In this document: positions 38,556 to 48,516 of the stretch, piece after piece
Layout: each line of letters opens with the position of its first letter
How positions within the stretch are numbered: position 1 is the stretch's first letter
DNA from: Microvirga ossetica
GTDB lineage: Bacteria > Pseudomonadota > Alphaproteobacteria > Rhizobiales > Beijerinckiaceae
Length of the DNA stretch: 64,000 nucleotides
Direction: 5' to 3'
NCBI RefSeq assembly: GCF_002741015.1
Contig: NZ_CP016616.1
Location: forward strand, 5,234,501-5,298,500
Program-made: the position numbers and the translations under genes
The notes under the pieces: model-generated
Databases searched by the model: none
Told to the model about the DNA's origin: nothing
Seen by the model: the letters and a program-made list of their open reading frames with translations, nothing else

Positions 38556-39668
38556 ATGTGGTGGACACGTCTCAAGGCGCTGATCCTCAAGGAGCTGCTG
38601 GCGGTGCTGCGCGATCCGAGGGCGCGCATCATCCTGATCGTACCGCCGGTGATCCAGCTCGTCGTGTTCTCCTATGCGGCGACCCTGGAAGTGCGCAATG
38701 TCGACGTCATGGTGCTCAATCGGGACGCCGGCCGCTGGGGCTACGAGCTCGTGCAGCGGATCGAGGGCTCGCCGACCTTCCGCAAGGTGTCGTTCACCCG
38801 CTCGCCGGAGGCCCTGCATGAGGCGGTCGACCGCCAGAATGTCCTCGCCGCCATCCAGATTTCCCCGACGTTCTCGCGCGATATCGAGGCCGGGCAGCCG
38901 ACGGACGTGCAGGTCATTCTCGACGGGCGCCGCTCGAATGCCTCGCAGATCGTCGGCGGTTATCTCAATCAGATCGTCGCAGGCCTGTCGGCGGACACGC
39001 CGGCGGGGCAGCGCGCAGAATCGTCGGTCGTCGGTGTCGTGCCGCGCAACTGGTTCAACCCAAACCTGATCTATCAATGGTTCATGGTTCCGAACCTCAT
39101 CGGAAGCATCGCCCTTCTGATTGGGCTCATCGTCACCGCCCTGTCGATTGCCCGGGAGCGGGAGCTCGGCACCTTCGATCAGCTGATGGTCTCGCCCCTC
39201 AGGACGCATGAGATCCTGATCGGCAAGCTCCTGCCGCCCATGATGATCGGGCTCGTGCATATCAGCCTCTATATCCTCGCCGCCATCGTGGTCTTCGACA
39301 TCCCGCTGCGGGGCTCGCTCCTGCTGCTCTACGGAAGCTCGATCATCTTCATGGCCTCCATCGTCGGGCTCGGGCTGTTCATCTCCGCCATGTCCATGAC
39401 GCAGCAGCAGGCGATCCTCGGTGCCTTCCTCGTTCTCGTTCCCGGAATGCTGCTCTCGGGTTTCGCGACGCCAATCGAGAACATGCCGGGCTGGCTGCAG
39501 CCGGTGACCTACATCAATCCGCTTCGCTACTTCCTGGTGATTGTCCGCGGCGTGTTTCTCAAGGATATTCCGGTCTCCCAGGTCGTCACGCTGACGATTC
39601 CCCTCGCGCTCATCGCAGCCTGCACCCTGAGCACGGCCGCGTGGCTGTTCCGGAAGCGGCTTGAATAG
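38556..39668 (+). CDS. ybhR: ABC-2 type exporter permease (YbhR-like)
   Basis: 370 residues with the same layout as its partner: N-terminal helix, periplasmic domain, then REREIGT-like motif ARERELGTFDQLMVSPLRTHEILIGKL and four more helices. It starts 1 base after the YbhS stop. The YbhFSR complex in E. coli exports drugs and cations; the cargo here is inferred only by orthology. Confidence 0.92.
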   Translation: MWWTRLKALILKELLAVLRDPRARIILIVPPVIQLVVFSYAATLEVRNVDVMVLNRDAGRWGYELVQRIEGSPTFRKVSFTRSPEALHEAVDRQNVLAAIQISPTFSRDIEAGQPTDVQVILDGRRSNASQIVGGYLNQIVAGLSADTPAGQRAESSVVGVVPRNWFNPNLIYQWFMVPNLIGSIALLIGLIVTALSIARERELGTFDQLMVSPLRTHEILIGKLLPPMMIGLVHISLYILAAIVVFDIPLRGSLLLLYGSSIIFMASIVGLGLFISAMSMTQQQAILGAFLVLVPGMLLSGFATPIENMPGWLQPVTYINPLRYFLVIVRGVFLKDIPVSQVVTLTIPLALIAACTLSTAAWLFRKRLE

Positions 39669-39790
39669 GGCCGCTTTTCGGAAGCGACGGCAGATATGTG
39701 TTTGAGTCCAGTCCAGCCCGCGTATCGGCATTCATCGTTCGGGATCCTGCCGCATCGAGCGAGCAGGACCGGAAACCGTGAGGATTATTC

Positions 39791-39850
39791 ATGACAGACG
39801 ACGTTCTGATCATCGGAGCAGGCCCCGTAGGGCTGACCCGCGCCATCGAG
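39791..39850 (+). pseudogene. N-terminal stub of an FAD-dependent monooxygenase
   Basis: Begins ATG with DDVLIIGAGPVGLTRAIE, the dinucleotide-binding start of PheA/TfdB-type FAD monooxygenases, then loses all similarity after about 19 residues. A ribosome-site-like GTGAGG precedes it. It joins directly, in another frame, to the C-terminal AbrB fragment, marking a deletion junction. Confidence 0.6.
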
Positions 39851-39854
39851 CGGG

Positions 39855-40049
39855 GTGAGCCACGTTTCCACCTACGGCCAAGTGCCGCTGCTTCCCGCCT
39901 ATTCGCCCGACGGCCTGGCGGAAATGAGCCTCGTCGCACTCTCGCTCGGCATCGAGGTCGCCTTCGTGGCCGCCCATCACATCGTTCGGGTATCCATCGT
40001 GATGATAGCGGCGGTGCCGGTCTTCACGCTCCTCGACCGGCGAAAATGA
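39855..40049 (+). pseudogene. C-terminal remnant of an AbrB-type membrane protein
   Basis: The frame gives LPAYSPDGLAEMSLVALSLG, then VAFVAAHHIVRV and a hydrophobic helix ending LLDRRK and stop. This is the characteristic end of the AbrB/AmoA-like membrane family (PGGLAEM.LVAL.LG.DVAFVA.HH..R). Only about 55 of some 350 residues remain. Confidence 0.65.
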
Positions 40050-40139
40050 ACGGCGCCACGCATCCATGAAGCGCGGCGCCGGAGAGCCATTCAGGTTGCT
40101 GCGCAGCAGAGAGGGGCAACCTCTCGCGCATGCCGTGCC

Positions 40140-41081
40140 TCAGTCGTAGAGCACGGCTGCGATCTTCGGATCGCTGATGTTCGACTTGTCATAGTAGAAG
40201 AAGCCGGTGTCGATCACCTTGTCGAGCTTCTCGCCCTTGAGCGCCTTCACGGCGGCCTCGACCGTCTTGTAGCCGATGCCGACCGGGTTCTGGGTGATGG
40301 CGCCGGCCATGAGGCCATCCTGGATCGCCTGCTTCTGCTGCTTGCCGGAATCATAGCCGACGATGACGATCTTCCGGTTCAGCTCCTTGGCGCCGTTGAC
40401 CACGCCGATGGCGGAACCCTCGTTGGCACCGAAGATGCCCTTGAGGCGCGGATTGGCCTGGAGGATCGACTTCGTGATCTCGGTGGATTTCAGGTGATCG
40501 CCCGAGCCATATTGGATGCTCACGATATTGATCTTCGGGTACTTCTCCTTGACGCGGTTGACGAAGCCGTCGCGCCGGTCGATGCCCGTGCGGCTGGTCT
40601 GATCGTGGACCACAAGGGCGACGTCGCCCTCTCCGCCGATCAGCTCGGCCATTTTGTCGGCGGCAAGCGCCGCGGCCGCAAGGTTGTTCGTCGAAGCGGT
40701 GGTCACCGGAATGTCGCTGTCGACGCCGGAATCGAAGGCGATGACGGGAATCTTGGCCGATTGCGCTTTGCGCAGGAGCGGGATTGCCGCCTGGCTGTCG
40801 AGAGCTGCGAAGCCGAGGGCTTTCGGGTTCTTGGCCAGAGCCGCCGAGAGCATGTCGATCTGCTTGTCGACCATGGTCTCGCTGTCCGGCCCTTCGAACG
40901 TAATGCGCACGTTGTAGTCCTTGGCGGCCTGCTCGGCGCCGGCCTTCACGGCCTGCCAGAACTGGTGCTGGAAGCCCTTGGAGATCAATGGGATATAGGT
41001 CTCCTGCGCCGCGGCGGGGCTTACGAAACCGATGAGTGCTCCGATGCCGATGGCACCGATCAGGGTACGTTTGCTCAACAT
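40140..41081 (-). CDS. Sugar ABC transporter binding protein (ribose/xylose type, SBP family 4)
   Basis: 313 residues with signal peptide about 1-25 (ends SPAAAQ) and a periplasmic-binding fold: YIPLISKGFQHQFWQAVKAGA, PVIAFDSGVDSDIP, TGIDRRDGFVNRV, IFGANEGSAIGVVNGA and VGYDSGKQQKQAI. The frame is open far upstream, but the signal peptide fixes ATG 41081. Last gene of a permease/ATPase/receptor operon in the order ATPase-permease-receptor. Sugar identity unknown. Confidence 0.93.
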   Translation of the reverse strand: MLSKRTLIGAIGIGALIGFVSPAAAQETYIPLISKGFQHQFWQAVKAGAEQAAKDYNVRITFEGPDSETMVDKQIDMLSAALAKNPKALGFAALDSQAAIPLLRKAQSAKIPVIAFDSGVDSDIPVTTASTNNLAAAALAADKMAELIGGEGDVALVVHDQTSRTGIDRRDGFVNRVKEKYPKINIVSIQYGSGDHLKSTEITKSILQANPRLKGIFGANEGSAIGVVNGAKELNRKIVIVGYDSGKQQKQAIQDGLMAGAITQNPVGIGYKTVEAAVKALKGEKLDKVIDTGFFYYDKSNISDPKIAAVLYD

Positions 41082-41200
41082 GTCTTTCCTCCTGGCTGTC
41101 GTTGTCGGATCCGGTCTTGACGTCGATTGGCTGCGCCGGATGCTGGGTTTCGTGTCGTTGTCCGGTCTGCTCTCTTCTTGCTCGTGGGAGATGTCGGTTT

Positions 41201-42205
41201 TCAGGTTCTGCGGCGCAGAATGTCGGCATAGACGGCGAGAATGATGATGATGCCGGTCACAACCGTCTGCCATTCCTGGGCGACCGAGAGAATCCGCAAT
41301 CCATTGGTCAGGACGCTGATGATCAGGGCGCCGATGATCGTTCCGAGAATGGTGCCGCGTCCACCGCTTAAGGAGGTCCCGCCGATGACGACCGCCGCGA
41401 TCGCGTCGAGCTCGTAGCCCTGCCCGAGAGCGGGCTGGGCCGAGTTCAGGCGCGAGGCGATGATGAGACCGGCAATGCCGCAGATCCCGCCCGCAACGGT
41501 ATAGACCATGATCTTCCAGAAATCGGTGTTCACGCCGGAGAGGCGCACCGCCTCTTCGTTGGAGCCGAGAGCGAAGGTGTACCGACCGAAGGCCGTGCGC
41601 GTCAGGACAAGGCTCGAGACGATGGCGACGATGAACAGGATCAGCACGCCGTTGGGAATCGGCAGGAACGGAAGCACTGCCCCGATCAGGGAATCCTGCG
41701 AGATCATGGGGAAATTCGGCGTATCGTTGAAGTAGATCGGCCGGGTTCCCGAGATCACCAGGGCCAGCCCCTTCAGCAGCATCATCATGCCCAGGGTCGC
41801 GATGAAGGGCGGGATTTTCATCTTGGCGATGAGGGTGCCCGAGACGGAGCCGCAGAGTGCGCCTGCCGCGATGGCAGCGACGATGCCGACGGGCAACGGC
41901 ATACCCCAATAGGTCAGGAATACGCCGGTGATGACCGCACAGAAGGTCATCAGCGTGCCGACCGACAGGTCGATTCCACCGGTGATGATGACGAATGTGG
42001 CGGCGACGGCCAGAACCCCATTCACGGCGGTCGCTTGCAGGATGCCGATGAGATTGTCGGGCTGAAGAAAGTTTTCCGAGGCAATGCTGAAGACGACCAT
42101 CAGGGCGATCAGGCTGGCGAATGCCAGGATCTTCTGCCAGGTCCCCTGACTGAGGACGGTGGACCTCATGACCGACCGGGTTTCCTTTTCTACGATCGTG
42201 GTCAC
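41201..42205 (-). CDS. Sugar ABC transporter permease (RbsC-like)
   Basis: About 334 residues, 8-10 helices with family motifs [33 protein letters not shown] and [28 protein letters not shown] start at 42205 overlaps the ATPase stop as GTGA and has GGGAG upstream; ATG 42169 is the alternative with its ribosome site further away. Confidence 0.92.
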   Translation of the reverse strand: MTTIVEKETRSVMRSTVLSQGTWQKILAFASLIALMVVFSIASENFLQPDNLIGILQATAVNGVLAVAATFVIITGGIDLSVGTLMTFCAVITGVFLTYWGMPLPVGIVAAIAAGALCGSVSGTLIAKMKIPPFIATLGMMMLLKGLALVISGTRPIYFNDTPNFPMISQDSLIGAVLPFLPIPNGVLILFIVAIVSSLVLTRTAFGRYTFALGSNEEAVRLSGVNTDFWKIMVYTVAGGICGIAGLIIASRLNSAQPALGQGYELDAIAAVVIGGTSLSGGRGTILGTIIGALIISVLTNGLRILSVAQEWQTVVTGIIIILAVYADILRRRT

Positions 42206-43746
42206 GCGGTCGCTCCCTCCATCGTCGCACTTGGCGCATCGGCCGTCAGGCTGCGCCGCTGCGTTGCCAGCCGCATGATATCCTCCTGAGTCGCTTCCTC
42301 TGCCTGGAGTTCGCCCGTCAGACGGCCCTCGCACATCACGGCGATCCGGTGGCTCATGCGTAGGATCTCCGGCAGTTCGGACGAAATCATCACGATGGCC
42401 CGGCCCTGAGCGGCAAGAGCGTTCAGGAGCTTGTAGATCTCGTTCTTCGCCCCTACGTCGATGCCACGGGTCGGCTCGTCGAAGAACAGGATCTCGCAAT
42501 CGCGAGCGAGCCATTTCGCGATCACGATCTTCTGCTGGTTGCCGCCCGACAGGAAGCGGACCTCCTGAGCATCCGATGGCGTCTTGATCCGCAGCCGCGC
42601 GATGTAGGAGCGCGCCGTCTCGCGGATGGCACGCGCCTGCAAAAACACCTTCATGGACAAAAAGCGGCTCAGGCACGGCATCACGATATTAGCCGCCACG
42701 TCCATGCCTGTCGCCAAGCCGAAGCGCTTCCGGTCCTCGGAGAGATAGCCGATGCCGAGCCGCACGGCATCCTGAGGCGACCGGATCGCCACGGGCTCGC
42801 CCTTGACGATGATCTCGCCGCCATCCAAAGGATCCGCGCCGAAAATCGCCCTTGCGACCTCCGTCCGCCCCGCACCCATCAGACCGGCGAAGCCGAGGAT
42901 CTCTCCTCTTCGCAGCTTGAAGCTGACATCCCGGATGGCGTTGCTGCGCCGAAGGTTGCGGACCTCGAGCACCACCTCGTGACGCGACAGGTCTGGAATT
43001 TCCGTCTTCGTCTCCGTCAGGCTGCGGCCAACCATCATCCCGATGATCGTGTCGACGCTCGTCGACGCGGTGGGGACAGTGCCGACATACTCGCCATCGC
43101 GCATCACGGTGACACGGTCCGAGATCTCCTTCAGCTCGTTCATCTTGTGCGAGATATAGACGATGCCGACGCCTTCATCTCTGAGCTGGCGGATGATGCC
43201 GAACAGCTCCGCAATCTCCGCATTGTTCAGGGCCGCCGTGGGCTCGTCCATGATCAGGACCTTGGACCGGAAGGAGAGAGCTCTGGCGATCTCGACCATC
43301 TGCTGTTTGGCGACGGTGAGACCGCCGACCTCCGCCCGAGGGTCGAGCTTCAGGTTCATGCGCTCGAAGATCTCTGCCGCGTTCCGGTTCAGGGCGTCCT
43401 CGTCGAGCAGAAGGCCCATGGCCCGCTTGGGCTCGCGGCCGATGAAGATGTTCTGCGCGGCCGTAAGGTCGTTCATCAGGTTGAGCTCCTGATGAATGAT
43501 GCTGATCCCGAGATCCTGTGCGGCCCGAGGGGACGCGATATCCACAGTTACGCCCTCAATGGAGATGTCTCCCGCATCCTTCCGATAGATGCCGGCGAGG
43601 ACCTTCATCAGGGTGGACTTTCCCGCGCCGTTCTCGCCCATCAGGGCATGAACTTCGCCGGAAAACAGTTCGAAGCGCGCTTTTTTCAGCGCCTTCACAC
43701 CGGGAAAAGACTTGTCGAGATCGGTGATCGTGACGAGCGGCGTCAT
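42202..43746 (-). CDS. Sugar ABC transporter ATPase (RbsA-like, two domains)
   Basis: 514 residues. First domain: [16 protein letters not shown], the family's atypical signature [15 protein letters not shown] and [14 protein letters not shown]. Second: Walker A-like [46 protein letters not shown]. Start ATG 43746 (MTPLVTI) is the family start; the frame is open 34 codons further. First gene of the operon. Confidence 0.94.
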   Translation of the reverse strand: MTPLVTITDLDKSFPGVKALKKARFELFSGEVHALMGENGAGKSTLMKVLAGIYRKDAGDISIEGVTVDIASPRAAQDLGISIIHQELNLMNDLTAAQNIFIGREPKRAMGLLLDEDALNRNAAEIFERMNLKLDPRAEVGGLTVAKQQMVEIARALSFRSKVLIMDEPTAALNNAEIAELFGIIRQLRDEGVGIVYISHKMNELKEISDRVTVMRDGEYVGTVPTASTSVDTIIGMMVGRSLTETKTEIPDLSRHEVVLEVRNLRRSNAIRDVSFKLRRGEILGFAGLMGAGRTEVARAIFGADPLDGGEIIVKGEPVAIRSPQDAVRLGIGYLSEDRKRFGLATGMDVAANIVMPCLSRFLSMKVFLQARAIRETARSYIARLRIKTPSDAQEVRFLSGGNQQKIVIAKWLARDCEILFFDEPTRGIDVGAKNEIYKLLNALAAQGRAIVMISSELPEILRMSHRIAVMCEGRLTGELQAEEATQEDIMRLATQRRSLTADAPSATMEGATA

Positions 43747-44241
43747 GGGCGACGTTCTGCCTTGTCCTGCTTGAGCGCAGGCGCCGAGCTGCTTCTCACT
43801 CCAACGAGGACGTAGGCGAGGGGGCGAAAACTGCTCCCGCGCAGCCATGAGGGAGCACGCGGGCGTCCGAGGCGTCGAACTGCGGCCGTGAGCAGGAACC
43901 GGTCCTGTACCCGCATCTATTCCTCCCGATCGCCGCCCTTTGACGATCCTGAGCTTTTCGCGCGTTCCGTCCCGGGGTGGCAGCCGGGCTTGATTGAAAA
44001 CACTAAGGCTTTTTAAGGATGATATTCACGAAGGTCCCGCCGAGGCAACCGGAAATATGCCGTTTCGGAATCGCGGGACAGGGGGCTTGCTGTCGGCGTC
44101 GAGGCATGGCCGAGCATGCTCGCGATGGCGCATATCGGCATCGACCGCTATTGCCGGCTCGACAGGCGCGCAATAGGCTTCAACTCCTTTCGATGAGGCC
44201 CTGGCGCGTTAGATCCCGAGGGTCATGAACGGAGTGATCCG
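43747..44241. other. 495-bp divergent intergenic region, no gene seen
   Basis: Between the RbsA-like gene and the aldo/keto reductase. Small open frames here have no recognisable protein features or ribosome sites. The stretch around 43990-44025 is AT-rich (TTGATTGAAAACAC then CTTTTTAAGG) and is the most promoter-like part. No clear operator palindrome. Confidence 0.5.
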
Positions 44242-45219
44242 ATGTCCGCAGACCCAATCCGAAAATCTAAGGTGGGACGCACCGATCTCCTGGTGTCGAA
44301 GGTTTGCTTCGGCACTTCGTCGCTCGGCGATATGCCGGGAACCTACGGCTACGGCGTCGACGAGGAGAGAGCCAGGGAAACCGTGAGAGCGATCTTCTCC
44401 GGTCCTGTGAACTTTCTCGACACGTCCCGCATCTATGGGTTCGGCCGGAGCGAGGAGCGGATCGGCGATGTCATCCGCGATCGCGGCGGTCTGCCCGAAG
44501 GATTCGTGCTGTCGACCAAACTCGATCGCGATCCCGAGACAAACCGGTTTGACGCGGCTCAGGCCCGGCGATCCCTGGAAGAAAGCCTCAAGGCTCTCGG
44601 ACTGGAGCGGATCGATATTCTCCACCTGCACGATCCCGAACATTCGGACGCGTTGGACGCGACGACGGGAGTGGGGGGCGCCCTGCCTGAATTGTTCAAG
44701 ATGAAGGAAGAGGGCCTCGTCACCGCTGTCGGGCTTGCCGCTGGTCCTGTCGAGATCATGACGCCGCTTCTGCGCGATTGGGACTTCGACGCGCTGATCA
44801 CGCATAACCGATTCACTCTCGTGAACCGCAACGCGGAGGCCATGATCGACTTCGCCCATAAAAAAGGGATCGCCGTTCTGAACGCAGCGCCTTACGCCGG
44901 AGGCGTCCTGGCGAAGGGGTCCGAGGCCTATCCGCGATATGTGTATCAGGAGGCTTCCGACGAGGTGCTGGATCCCGTCCGGCGCATCGAGTCCATCTGC
45001 GCTCGTTACGAGGTGCCGCCTGGCGCCGTTGCACTGCAATTCTCGATGCGGGACGAGCGGATTACCTCGACCGTCTGCGGCGTCAGCAAGCCTGAGCGTG
45101 TTGCGCAGACGCTCGAATGGGCGAAGTGGCCCATTCCCCAGGAGGTTTGGCAGGAACTTGCCTCTCTTCCGTTCTCGACCGATGACCCCGAGGCAACACG
45201 CCGATACAACGCGGGATAG
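44242..45219 (+). CDS. Aldo/keto reductase (aldose dehydrogenase-like)
   Basis: 325 residues, TIM-barrel NAD(P)H oxidoreductase with the full tetrad: D60 and Y65 in NFLDTSRIYG, K93 in LSTKLDRD, H130 in ILHLHDPE, and cofactor-binding CGVSKPERVAQTLEWA near the end. It resembles D-threo-aldose 1-dehydrogenases, fitting a partner role for the divergent sugar importer. Followed by a good intrinsic terminator. Confidence 0.9.
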   Translation: MSADPIRKSKVGRTDLLVSKVCFGTSSLGDMPGTYGYGVDEERARETVRAIFSGPVNFLDTSRIYGFGRSEERIGDVIRDRGGLPEGFVLSTKLDRDPETNRFDAAQARRSLEESLKALGLERIDILHLHDPEHSDALDATTGVGGALPELFKMKEEGLVTAVGLAAGPVEIMTPLLRDWDFDALITHNRFTLVNRNAEAMIDFAHKKGIAVLNAAPYAGGVLAKGSEAYPRYVYQEASDEVLDPVRRIESICARYEVPPGAVALQFSMRDERITSTVCGVSKPERVAQTLEWAKWPIPQEVWQELASLPFSTDDPEATRRYNAG

Positions 45220-45345
45220 GTTATATCATCGAGCGATCCTCCGCATTTCGCTTACGAATTGTAATGATACGTGAATTGACCCGCCTGCCCGGTGGGTGGA
45301 CATTGGGGCGTGGCCGACAGCATTGGTTGCTCCCTCTGAGAAACT

Positions 45346-45372
45346 GAGGTCCCTTCGGGGGCCTCTTTTGTT
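45346..45372 (+). terminator. Intrinsic terminator after the aldo/keto reductase
   Basis: GAGGTCCC (45346-45353), a TTCG loop, and GGGGCCTC (45358-45365) form an 8-bp stem with one G-T pair, followed by TTTTGTT. Oriented for plus-strand transcripts, 127 bases after the reductase stop. Confidence 0.85.
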
Positions 45373-45393
45373 GGTGATTTCTCGAAGGGAGTG

Positions 45394-45657
45394 CTACCTT
45401 CCGAGGCTCTCCAGCAGCGCCTGATAGGGCGCGCGGCGCTCTTGATATTTGCGCATCAGCTGGTCGCGAATGTATTTCTTCTGCTCGATTTCGAGTTCGC
45501 TTTGCTCGATGTTGAGGATGTCCTCACAACATTGAGCGTCAATATTCGTCAGAGTGCGTGCAATCCAAAGTATCTTGAGGTCGTCGTCCGACAGAGACCG
45601 AGCCGAAGGCTCTTCGTGCGGAAGGATTGATGTCGGAATTAGCTGCTTGAGTGACAT
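45394..45657 (-). CDS. Small hypothetical protein
   Basis: 87 residues from ATG 45657 (an in-frame ATG at 45738 would give 114). Charged and helical: LSDDDLKILWIARTLTNID then EQSELEIEQKKYIRDQLMRKYQERR, probably a short coiled coil. Two adjacent cysteines (QCCED). Base composition is clearly more AT-rich than its surroundings, hinting at transfer. No family recognised and the ribosome site is weak. Confidence 0.45.
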   Translation of the reverse strand: MSLKQLIPTSILPHEEPSARSLSDDDLKILWIARTLTNIDAQCCEDILNIEQSELEIEQKKYIRDQLMRKYQERRAPYQALLESLGR

Positions 45658-46022
45658 GGATTTATGTACATCTCTCGATTCATTGCGAAAATTATACAGC
45701 GTTGCTTGGCTGCGCCGCAATCGGCCGGTGATATGCATCTGGGCTAAAGACCCCTCGCCGAGTCGGTAATCCGCTGGGGGTACACGTTGCCATTTTCAGG
45801 GAATCTCGTTTGATCTGCGGACTGGGAATGTGCAGGGCGAACCCGGAAGGCGGCCATGAAACTGCATTTGTTAAAATTGGATTTAAGATTCAGAGTTCTT
45901 ACGTGTTAATGCGTACCCCTTTGGGGTTAGACCAAGGTGTCTACCTCTTGATCAAAATCGCTTTCTTCCGCTTCATAGAACCCACGTGCTGCAGATGTGC
46001 AGGGCACTTTCAGGGGTGGGGA

Positions 46023-46763
46023 ATGTTGAATCAAGAACTTGGTGAAGCCGCTAATTCCAATAGACAGGAAACGGCTTCTCCTGACAACTCGAGTCAGTCT
46101 TTCGAAACTATGTTGCTTTGCGGAAACGCGCTGCTTCGCGCCGGGCTGACGCATCTGCTGTCGGGAACGTGCTTCGCAGTGATCGAGGCGAAAGCGGGGT
46201 TCGTCGATTACGCCTCGGCGCCCGGATTGTATATCGTCGATGGCACCTCGTCTCAGCAGATGCTCGATTTCGTCCAGCAGGCCAAGCGGCTGCACCCTAC
46301 GGCTCGGATCGTCGCACTTGCCAACAGCTTTGATCTCGAGGCGATCCAGCTTGCGGTGTCGGCCGGAGTTGACAGCTTTTGCCTCGCAACGGCGGCCCGT
46401 GAGGTTCTGATCAACATCCTCGAGCTTACGATGCTCGGTGAAAGGATCCTGCCCGGCAGCGTGATTCAGTCTCTTCTTCGTCAAGCGCCGGCCTTGTCCA
46501 GCGCGAGCCAGCTCTCCTCGGAGCAGAACGCTCAGGACCCGAGGGTCGGCAAGCTCTCGAGAAGAGAGACCGTCATCCTTCAGTCGCTCATGGGCGGCGA
46601 TGCCAACAAGGTGATCGCGAGGAAGCTTGAGATCACGGAGGCGACCATCAAGGTTCACGTGAAGTCCATTCTTCGCAAGATCGGTGCCGCCAACCGGACG
46701 CAGGCTGCCATGTGGGCCAACGAGAACCTTCGCAACGGCGACCAGCCTTTGAGGAAAAACTGA
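46023..46763 (+). CDS. LuxR/NarL-type regulator with degenerate receiver domain
   Basis: 246 residues. C-terminal LuxR HTH is intact: LSRRETVILQSLMGGDANKVIA then EATIKVHVKSILRKIGAANRTQAAMWA. The N-terminal half has NarL receiver shape (MLLCGNALLRAGLTHLL, GLYIVDGTS, RIVALANSF) but the acidic pair is replaced by CGN and the usual lysine by LAT, so normal phosphorylation is unlikely. ATG 46023 has GGGGTGGGG upstream. No kinase nearby. The 284 bases upstream are AT-rich and without a gene. Confidence 0.85.
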   Translation: MLNQELGEAANSNRQETASPDNSSQSFETMLLCGNALLRAGLTHLLSGTCFAVIEAKAGFVDYASAPGLYIVDGTSSQQMLDFVQQAKRLHPTARIVALANSFDLEAIQLAVSAGVDSFCLATAAREVLINILELTMLGERILPGSVIQSLLRQAPALSSASQLSSEQNAQDPRVGKLSRRETVILQSLMGGDANKVIARKLEITEATIKVHVKSILRKIGAANRTQAAMWANENLRNGDQPLRKN

Positions 46764-46880
46764 GGCGGATCGAAAGATCGCTCGGAATCGAGCGCAACAG
46801 GGAGTGCCGACAGGATTGGCGCTCCCTGCGTCGTTTCGGGGCGATACGCATTCACGAGTTCGAGATATGCGACCGAGCGC

Positions 46881-47822
46881 CTAACGATCGTCGGGTTCAG
46901 GGTGGTGCCGGTGGAATCTCTCGAGCAGATCGGCCAGGCGCGGGGAGCCGAGCCGTCCCCCGAAATGCTCGCATTTCATCGCTGCGGCGATATTGGCCAT
47001 GCGAACGGTCTGCCCCAGGTCCCAATCGTTGACCAGGCCGTAAGCGTAGACCCCATGCCAGACATCGCCTGCGTTCAGCGTGTCGATGGCCGCGATCGAT
47101 ATCGACGGAAACTCGTCGACAATTCCCCCTGACGCTCCGCGTCTCCATACAAGCGCCCCTGCGGGCCCAAGCGTCACCCCGACGACTTTAGCCTGAAGAC
47201 TTATGGCGATCTCTCGCAGCGCCTGTCGCGTGGAAACATCGCCCGTGAGCGAGAGCAGGGCAGGTTCCGAGAACAGGACATGATCCGCCAGGGCAATCAT
47301 TTCACGGAGCATCTCGGGCGGGGCTATGTCGGCATCGAGGATGGTCGGAATGCCGTGATATCGCGCGGCCTGCAGAACGGCTCTCGCCCCTTCCGGCCAC
47401 CGCATGTCGACGAGCACTGCGCCGGCCTGCGCAATGTCGTGCAACGGCAGCCAGCCCGGATCGCTGTCGAGAGAGGGGTCGGTATAGGGAACCACCAGCC
47501 TTTCGCCCGTGTCGTCGACGAGAATTGTCGAGAAGGCCGTCCGGGCGCCGCGAATCCGGCGGATGCGGTCCGTACGGACCGACTCGCGGGACAGATCCTG
47601 CAAAAAGCTGTCACCGGTCGGATCGTCGCCGATGCGCGCCCAAAGTTCGACATTGCCGCCGAGACGGGCGATTGCGACGGCCGCCGCCGTCGCCATTCCC
47701 GAGGCTGCCTGAACCGCCTTGTCCGGCAGGATCTTCGTGCCGTGCTGCGGGATCCGGTCGATCTTGAAGATCGTATCCCAGAACGCGCATCCCAGACAGA
47801 TGATCGGCTTATCGTTCACCAT
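46881..47822 (-). CDS. PfkB family carbohydrate kinase
   Basis: 313 residues, ribokinase fold. Seen: N-terminal CLGCAFWDTIFKIDRIP, the first signature-like GGNVELWARIGDDPTGDSF and the catalytic second signature region DTLNAGDVWHGVYAYGL with the base aspartate in AGD. ATG 47822 is used; a TTG 9 bases upstream is possible. Follows the GntR gene by 19 bases, and with the DapA-family gene suggests phosphorylation and cleavage of a keto-deoxy sugar acid or similar. Substrate unknown. Confidence 0.88.
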   Translation of the reverse strand: MVNDKPIICLGCAFWDTIFKIDRIPQHGTKILPDKAVQAASGMATAAAVAIARLGGNVELWARIGDDPTGDSFLQDLSRESVRTDRIRRIRGARTAFSTILVDDTGERLVVPYTDPSLDSDPGWLPLHDIAQAGAVLVDMRWPEGARAVLQAARYHGIPTILDADIAPPEMLREMIALADHVLFSEPALLSLTGDVSTRQALREIAISLQAKVVGVTLGPAGALVWRRGASGGIVDEFPSISIAAIDTLNAGDVWHGVYAYGLVNDWDLGQTVRMANIAAAMKCEHFGGRLGSPRLADLLERFHRHHPEPDDR

Positions 47823-47841
47823 GGCGGGCAAGCCGGAGGCT

Positions 47842-48516
47842 TCATTCGAGCCGTAGAGCTCGGGCGCGAGCGTTCATGATGTGTGCAACCGCGCTTTCCA
47901 CGGCTGCGCGCGCATCCCGCCGCTTCATGGCGCCGATGATGGCGAGGTGCTCGTGCATCACCGGGATCACGAGTTCCTCGTCGAGACTTGTCTCGCTCTG
48001 CCGGATCAGGCGGACCTTGATCCAGTTGACCCGATAGGCTTTCGAGATGATGTCGTTGCTGAGGTCGTCGATCACCGCTTCATGGAATTCGCGGTCAACC
48101 TTCTGCGCCTCGGCAATGAGCCGGTCGGTAAGGCCGTCCCGCGCTGCTGCGACGATCGCCTGATGGGACGCCTCGATCCGCTCGATTGCTGCGTCGCTGG
48201 CGTTCTGGCTGAACGAGGCTATCGCTTCCCGCTCCAGGATCAGCCGGAACTGGAAGGCGTTGCGGATCAGGGTGATGTCGAGGGGCAGGATCTGCAATCC
48301 ACGCTGCGGGACGGTGACGATCAGCCCCTCCGCCTCCAGGCGTGGAATCAACTCGCGGATCGCACCGAGAGATTGCCCGGTGAGTGCCACCAATTCTCGC
48401 TGGGTCACGAACTGGCCCGGCTTGATCTCGCTCCGCAGCAACTGTTCCGTAAACACGTCATAGGCCCGCTCGCGCAGCTTGATTTCGGAGCGAGGTGCGT
48501 GGCGGGCCATTGTCAT
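47842..48516 (-). CDS. GntR family transcriptional regulator (FCD type)
   Basis: 224 residues: winged helix (AYDVFTEQLLRSEIKPGQFV, LIPRLEAEGLIVTVPQRG) and FCD domain (VDREFHEAVIDD, HEHLAIIGAMKRRD). ATG 48516 overlaps the upstream aldolase-family stop by ATGA, fixing the start. Middle gene of the dapA-like/gntR/pfkB operon and the best candidate to bind TAACATGTTA at 49455. Confidence 0.9.
   Translation of the reverse strand: MTMARHAPRSEIKLRERAYDVFTEQLLRSEIKPGQFVTQRELVALTGQSLGAIRELIPRLEAEGLIVTVPQRGLQILPLDITLIRNAFQFRLILEREAIASFSQNASDAAIERIEASHQAIVAAARDGLTDRLIAEAQKVDREFHEAVIDDLSNDIISKAYRVNWIKVRLIRQSETSLDEELVIPVMHEHLAIIGAMKRRDARAAVESAVAHIMNARARALRLE

Noticed and set aside
40109..40125. GAGAGG/CCTCTC hairpin downstream of the sugar-binding-protein gene
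   Set aside because: Only a 6-bp stem and no T-run on the minus strand; not enough for a terminator call.
43994..44228. Two short plus-strand frames in the 495-bp gap
   Set aside because: No recognisable protein features and no ribosome sites.
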